A stretch of DNA of 64,000 nt from ATM1 sp003577165 (lineage in GTDB: Bacteria > Armatimonadota > Fimbriimonadia > Fimbriimonadales > ATM1): NCBI GenBank assembly GCA_030263715.1, contig SZPM01000013.1:1-64000 (forward strand), written 5' to 3'. Within the stretch, counting starts at the first letter, position 1; each line of letters opens with the position of its first letter. The notes beneath the pieces are model-generated. The model was not told the DNA's origin and did no database searches. It worked only from the letters and a program-made list of their open reading frames with translations. Both the position numbers and the translations under genes were made by a program. Below, piece after piece: positions 60,453-64,000 of the stretch.

Positions 60453-61375
60453 GCACGAATGGTCATCCCACAAATGGCGCGCAGCCGGTAGAGACACAGA
60501 AGGCCGCCTGGCGGCTCAAAGTCGGTCTGGCGGAGATGCTCAAGGGCGGGGTGATCATGGACGTCGTCACCCCCGAGCACGCGAAGATCGCCGAGCGAGC
60601 CGGCGCAGTGGCCGTCATGGCGCTGGAGCGAGTCCCGGCCGACATCCGAACCCAGGGCGGCGTGGCGAGAATGAGCGACCCGAACCTAATCAAAGCGATC
60701 CAGGACGCGGTCACGATTCCCGTCATGGCGAAGTGCCGAATCGGGCACTTTGTGGAAGCCGAGATCCTCGAAGCCCTCGAGGTCGACTACATCGACGAGA
60801 GCGAGGTGCTCACTCCCGCCGATCCGTGGCATCACGTCAACAAGCACGCCTTCAAGGTTCCGTTCGTCTGCGGCGCGCGCAATTTGGGCGAAGCGCTTCG
60901 CAGGATCGGTGAGGGTGCGGCGATGATCCGCACGAAGGGCGAAGCCGGAACGGGGGACGTCATCGAAGCAGTTCGCCACATGAGGTCCATCGTCTCCGAA
61001 ATGAAGCGCGTCCAGTCGGCAAGGGAAGACGAACTGATGGCTCTGGCGAAGGAGTTCGCCGCGCCGTACGACCTCGTATGCGAGGTTCACAAGACTGGAA
61101 GGCTGCCCGTCCCGAACTTCTCCGCAGGTGGAATCGCAACGCCGGCGGATGCCGCTCTCATGATGAAGCTCGGCGCCGAGGCCGTGTTTGTCGGCAGCGG
61201 CATCTTCAAGAGCGGCGATCCAGAGCGGCGGGCGGAGGCCATCGTGGAGGCGACCGCGCACTTCGAAGATGCCACGGTGCTCGCGCGAGTGTCGGGTGGC
61301 CTCGGAGAGCCGATGGTGGGAATCAACGTCTCGTCCCTGGCAGAAGAGGACCAGTTGGCGGTCCGCGGCTGGTAG
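60449..61375 (+). CDS. pdxS: pyridoxal 5'-phosphate synthase subunit PdxS
   Basis: 308 residues. Motifs: MLKGGVIMDVVTPEHAKIAE, ALERVPADIRTQGGVARMSD, the catalytic lysine in PVMAKCRIGHF and RTKGEAGTGDVIEAVRH. It makes PLP from ribose 5-phosphate, glyceraldehyde 3-phosphate and ammonia. PdxT, the glutaminase partner, is not adjacent. ATG 60449 is chosen over a TTG 12 nt upstream. Confidence 0.96.
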   Translation: MSTNGHPTNGAQPVETQKAAWRLKVGLAEMLKGGVIMDVVTPEHAKIAERAGAVAVMALERVPADIRTQGGVARMSDPNLIKAIQDAVTIPVMAKCRIGHFVEAEILEALEVDYIDESEVLTPADPWHHVNKHAFKVPFVCGARNLGEALRRIGEGAAMIRTKGEAGTGDVIEAVRHMRSIVSEMKRVQSAREDELMALAKEFAAPYDLVCEVHKTGRLPVPNFSAGGIATPADAALMMKLGAEAVFVGSGIFKSGDPERRAEAIVEATAHFEDATVLARVSGGLGEPMVGINVSSLAEEDQLAVRGW

Positions 61376-61462
61376 TCGCCCAGACTACGACCCTGTCCGG
61401 CGCCCTGTAGAGAACTCGCGGAAGCTGCAACTGAAGCGGGCCTACTGTGGGTCTACTGGGGT

Positions 61463-61846
61463 GTGGGCAGAGCGCAGGTTCAGGGGCATGGCTCCCAGGA
61501 CGGACACATAACGTCAGTCCGGCTGGTCTGCCCGTGTTCTGAGACCCTCGAGGAGATTCGCGAGGCTCTTGAAAGCAGGGGCCTTCAAGTCTCGAGTCCA
61601 AACTGCACGCCGGGCGACTCCGATGAGTCGATCGCGACTGTCGAATTGGGCCAACGACTGACGAATCGCGAATTGGAAGTCCTTCAGGGCCTGGCAGACG
61701 CGGGTGGCATTGCAGACGCGGCAAAACTTCTGTGCGTCGAGGAGTCCACGATCTACAAGCACCTCCAAGTCATCAGGACAAGGCTTAGAACCAAGTCCAC
61801 CTTGGCGACGGTCGTCGCTGCGCTTCGTCGGGGGCTCATCAAGTGA
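61463..61846 (+). CDS. orphan LuxR-type helix-turn-helix protein
   Basis: 127 residues. The C-terminal ~65 residues form a LuxR/GerE HTH: LTNRELEVLQGLADAGGIAD, then ESTIYKHLQVIRTRL. The N-terminal part is short and too small for a receiver domain, and contains VRLVCPCSE. The start GTG 61463 is uncertain. It lies 87 nt after pdxS. The target is unknown. Confidence 0.7.
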   Translation: MGRAQVQGHGSQDGHITSVRLVCPCSETLEEIREALESRGLQVSSPNCTPGDSDESIATVELGQRLTNRELEVLQGLADAGGIADAAKLLCVEESTIYKHLQVIRTRLRTKSTLATVVAALRRGLIK

Positions 61847-62021
61847 GCTACCTAAATCCTGGAATCGGAAAACTCCAGTTTTGTAGGGGGGATGTTTGCC
61901 CCAGACTTGCCGAAGTCCAGTTAGTACGTTATGCACTGCATCGATCGGGGAGGGGGCCGGGCGCACACCGCGCCCGTAACCGCGTGCGGGGCATCGTGAA
62001 CATCGAAAGAGGAGGATCCAA
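61847..62021 (+). promoter_or_regulatory. 175-nt gap before the secreted-protein genes
   Basis: It contains AAAACT-CC-AGTTTT (61869-61882), TTGCCG (61907-61912) and TATGCA (61930-61935) with a 17-nt spacer as a weak promoter, and AGGAGG before the next ATG. No gene is seen in it. Confidence 0.3.
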
Positions 62022-62450
62022 ATGAACGTTCATCTCAAATGTTGCGCGGTCGCAGCTGCGATCGCCGTGTCGAGCGTTGTTGTTGGGGCCGCAAATGCCA
62101 AACCGGTTGCGCCGCCGCCGATGATCGACGCTGACGATCTCAAGGAGTTTCCGCAGGATCGGTTCGAAGCAATGGAAGTCGTGATCGTGACATTCACGAA
62201 GTCCGTTACAAAGGTGCGTGAGCGACCTGTCTTCGTCCATCCGTCGGAGCACAGGCTGGACAAATACAACGTGTGCTATTGCGAGTCCGCCTACACTCTG
62301 CTGCCTCATCCGGTTGAGGAGAAGACCGTGACGACACGGGTGACTCAAACCGTTGGTGGTCAGGTGATCTCGAGTTCGAAGGCCACGGAGAAGAGGCTGG
62401 TCGCGAGTTCGAAGGTGGGCGTTAGCAAACGCCACAGCCACAAGCACTAA
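62022..62450 (+). CDS. small secreted protein of unknown function
   Basis: 142 residues. A signal peptide (AVAAAIAVSSVVVGAANA) precedes a mature part with NVCYCESAYTLLPH and a Ser/Lys/His-rich C-terminus (SKRHSHKH). There is a good ribosome site, AGGAGG, 7 nt before the ATG. No family was recognised. Confidence 0.7.
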   Translation: MNVHLKCCAVAAAIAVSSVVVGAANAKPVAPPPMIDADDLKEFPQDRFEAMEVVIVTFTKSVTKVRERPVFVHPSEHRLDKYNVCYCESAYTLLPHPVEEKTVTTRVTQTVGGQVISSSKATEKRLVASSKVGVSKRHSHKH

Positions 62451-62459
62451 ATACTGCTC

Positions 62460-62483
62460 GGAGGGGGGGCAAGGCCCCCCTCC
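62460..62483 (+). terminator. GC-rich hairpin between two secreted-protein genes
   Basis: GGAGGGGGG and CCCCCCTCC form a 9-bp stem with a short loop. A TTTTT run follows about 8 nt later. It is a likely terminator or transcript-stabilising structure 10 nt after the 62450 stop. Confidence 0.5.
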
Positions 62484-62516
62484 AGTTCATGGTTTTTCAA
62501 ATCAAGGAGGCCGACG

Positions 62517-63359
62517 ATGCGCTGGTGTTGCTTCGCAGCCGTTCTCATCTTCAGTTCGACCGTTCGTGCCGCGCAGAGCGATCAGTTCGCCTACGATGAG
62601 CGCGTGAGCGTGGGCATGGCCATGCCCGCTGGTTGGACGATCTTCGACCAGATACCCGAGGGCTGGCCAGAGAACGACTACTTGTTCGGTTGGAGCAAAG
62701 TTGTCGGCGCAGACGCCGTCACGGTGGCGGCGATGAAACTCCGGGTGTCGGCAGAAGAGAGAGGAGTTCGCATCGACCTGGCGGCCGTTGCAGGCGCACT
62801 CAAAGACATGATGGCGCGGCGTGGGTACACGGTGTTCACCGAGGGAACGCGGAGCATCGGCGGTCGCCCGGCAATCGCGCTCACGGGAGGAATTCCGTCC
62901 GAGGGCGGGGTTCACGGTGACCCTGCGTCGCCATTCACAGTATGGAACGCGTTCTTTGTGTCGGAAGGCGTGATTGTTCTAATCCGATACGATGGTCCGT
63001 ACGAGCTGGCGACGATTTTCAGGCCAGACTACGAGTCCGCGCTTACCGCACTCGTTGTCGGCGGCAAGCCGCCCGCGCCAAAGATCCCCGAGTCGAAGGT
63101 CGACGCGAAAAAGGTTGAGGAGTATGAGCAGAAGCGTCCGGCGGTCACTGCGGGAGCGACATCTCAGGGAACACCCGCCGCAGCCGGATCGCGTGAGAGC
63201 GTGATCCTCTCTCAGGATCAATGGGCGAAACTGCAGGATGCTGCCGAGAAGCAAGGAGTCAGCGTTGAGAGCCTTCTTCGAAAGATTGTGGATGACTACC
63301 TGAACTCGCGGAAGAAGGACGGACAGGCGCCGCAAAAGACAGAGCAAAGTGGCGGCTAA
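62517..63359 (+). CDS. secreted protein with ribbon-helix-helix-like C-terminus
   Basis: 280 residues. Signal peptide (FAAVLIFSSTVRAA), then a globular domain to ~185 with PAGWTIFDQIPEGWPENDY and VSEGVIVLIRYDGP. A linker rich in Lys/Pro/Ala follows. The C-terminal ~40 residues (SQDQWAKLQDAAEKQGVSVE, then LLRKIVDDYL) resemble a ribbon-helix-helix repressor fold, unexpected in an exported protein. AAGGAGG precedes the ATG. The stop is 1 nt from that of the convergent Ycf48-like gene. Confidence 0.7.
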   Translation: MRWCCFAAVLIFSSTVRAAQSDQFAYDERVSVGMAMPAGWTIFDQIPEGWPENDYLFGWSKVVGADAVTVAAMKLRVSAEERGVRIDLAAVAGALKDMMARRGYTVFTEGTRSIGGRPAIALTGGIPSEGGVHGDPASPFTVWNAFFVSEGVIVLIRYDGPYELATIFRPDYESALTALVVGGKPPAPKIPESKVDAKKVEEYEQKRPAVTAGATSQGTPAAAGSRESVILSQDQWAKLQDAAEKQGVSVESLLRKIVDDYLNSRKKDGQAPQKTEQSGG

Positions 63360-63360
63360 T

Positions 63361-64000
63361 TTAGCCTCCAAGCCACGCGACGGGACCTGCCAAGTTGCGC
63401 GAATCCAGCCGCCAGATCTCGCCTGCGTATCCGGCGACGTAAACGTAGCGCTGCGTCAAGGCGATCTGAACTGGAGAGGTGTACTGTCCGGGCAGCGACC
63501 ACGATCTCCACGTCGCCCCTCCATCGAGTGACCGCTTGACGAACGCATTGCCCCCACCTTGCCTCGCACCGCAAATCCAAACCTCTCTCTCTCCACGCGC
63601 TGCGACGCCCAGGAATACGACCTGTGGCTGAATCGCCCCGACCTGCGTCCAAGCCGCCCCGCCGTTGACCGACTTCACGAGGTACCCCTCCCAGCCGCAC
63701 ACGTATCCGACGTTCGGGTTGCCCCAGGACATGTCGGAGCACGAAACGGAGGCGCCAGAGTTGGAGGGAAGGTTGACCATGCTCCAGTTGGTCCCCCCGT
63801 CGACGGTTCGCCACAGGGGCTCTCCAGTCGTGAGAATCCAACCTCGCGAGCCTTTAAACTCGACGTCGATGGACGGGACGTTCGCGGACTCGACGACATT
63901 CCACGACCAGCCGCCGTCCGTAGTTCTACGGACGTAACGTTTTGGGCCGACGGCATAATCCCAGCCGACGATCCACCCGTTATTCTCGTCGACGAACTCT
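63361..64000 (-). CDS. Ycf48/BNR-repeat protein, 5' truncated by window edge
   Basis: Open frame from the window edge (minus strand) to TAA at 63361. It carries repeated Asp-box-like motifs: TTDGGWSWN, TVDGGTNWS, VNGGAAWTQ and LDGGATWR. These are spaced about 35-50 residues apart, as in Ycf48/BNR beta-propellers. Such proteins assist assembly in photosynthetic organisms but are common secreted proteins elsewhere. The start lies outside the window. The function here is unknown. Confidence 0.8.
   Translation of the reverse strand, partial: EFVDENNGWIVGWDYAVGPKRYVRRTTDGGWSWNVVESANVPSIDVEFKGSRGWILTTGEPLWRTVDGGTNWSMVNLPSNSGASVSCSDMSWGNPNVGYVCGWEGYLVKSVNGGAAWTQVGAIQPQVVFLGVAARGEREVWICGARQGGGNAFVKRSLDGGATWRSWSLPGQYTSPVQIALTQRYVYVAGYAGEIWRLDSRNLAGPVAWLGG

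Noticed and set aside
1..64000. tRNA, rRNA, CRISPR arrays, insertion sequences or prophage genes
   Set aside because: No cloverleaf-like segments, direct-repeat arrays, transposase motifs or phage proteins were noticed. A dedicated tRNA scan was not possible, so a missed tRNA cannot be excluded.

Overview
The window looks like a chromosomal piece of a Gram-negative bacterium of roughly 60% GC, most probably Armatimonadota (Fimbriimonadia-like). This placement is inference, because no rRNA gene is present. Lipopolysaccharide genes (kdsA, lptF, lptD) point to an outer membrane. Other genes are more often met in Firmicutes-like or deep-branching lineages: a G5-3D (YabE-like) protein beside rsmA, the split glycine dehydrogenase gcvPA/gcvPB, and a class III pantothenate kinase. 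No tRNA, rRNA, CRISPR array, insertion sequence or prophage was seen. Genes are dense, and ATGA or GTGA stop/start overlaps are very common.

Layout. 1-2373: a DUF1800/DUF1501 pair. 2494-6520 (minus): M14 peptidase, class II aldolase-like protein and TPR protein with overlapping ends. 6603-26646 (mostly plus): oxidoreductase, two DsbD-type proteins, kdsA, a large secreted metalloprotease, a GH4 glycosidase, glnE, plsY, a zinc-ribbon membrane protein, lptF, lptD, a GH42-like protein with charged tails, and era. 26788-30691: gcvH-gcvPA-gcvPB-lipoate ligase. 30688-41738 (minus): primary-type sigma factor, cysteine desulfurase with an overlapping cysteine-rich MarR regulator, sucD, a giant membrane pyrophosphatase, two unknown membrane proteins, rsfS, nadD and obg. 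41762-44734: a small membrane protein, rsmA, the G5-3D protein, ribosomal proteins L32, L33 and L31, and smpB. 44775-51762: FKBP, livF-like, rimI, tsaD, a small membrane protein, a HEAT-like protein, grpE, glmM and coaX. 51727-56130 (minus): an HhH-like unknown, a pseudo-caspase, a PorV-like barrel and an Ig-like secreted protein. 56210-60326 (minus): HAD phosphatase, DegT aminotransferase, sugar nucleotidyltransferase, then marC and an Lrp regulator. 60396-64000: pdxS with a tiny leader ORF, an orphan LuxR-type HTH, two secreted unknowns and the 3' part of a Ycf48-like protein.

The most interesting signals are these. (1) The membrane pyrophosphatase has an insertion of about 315 residues containing an L7/L12-C-terminal-like segment, and the same kind of segment ends the neighbouring zinc-ribbon membrane protein. 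(2) A MarR regulator with a five-cysteine tail overlaps a cysteine desulfurase. (3) An 18-codon leader ORF overlaps pdxS by ATGA. (4) A -10-like hexamer repeatedly lies exactly 6-7 nt before a start codon, suggesting many leaderless mRNAs. (5) A caspase-fold protein lacks the canonical catalytic motifs.
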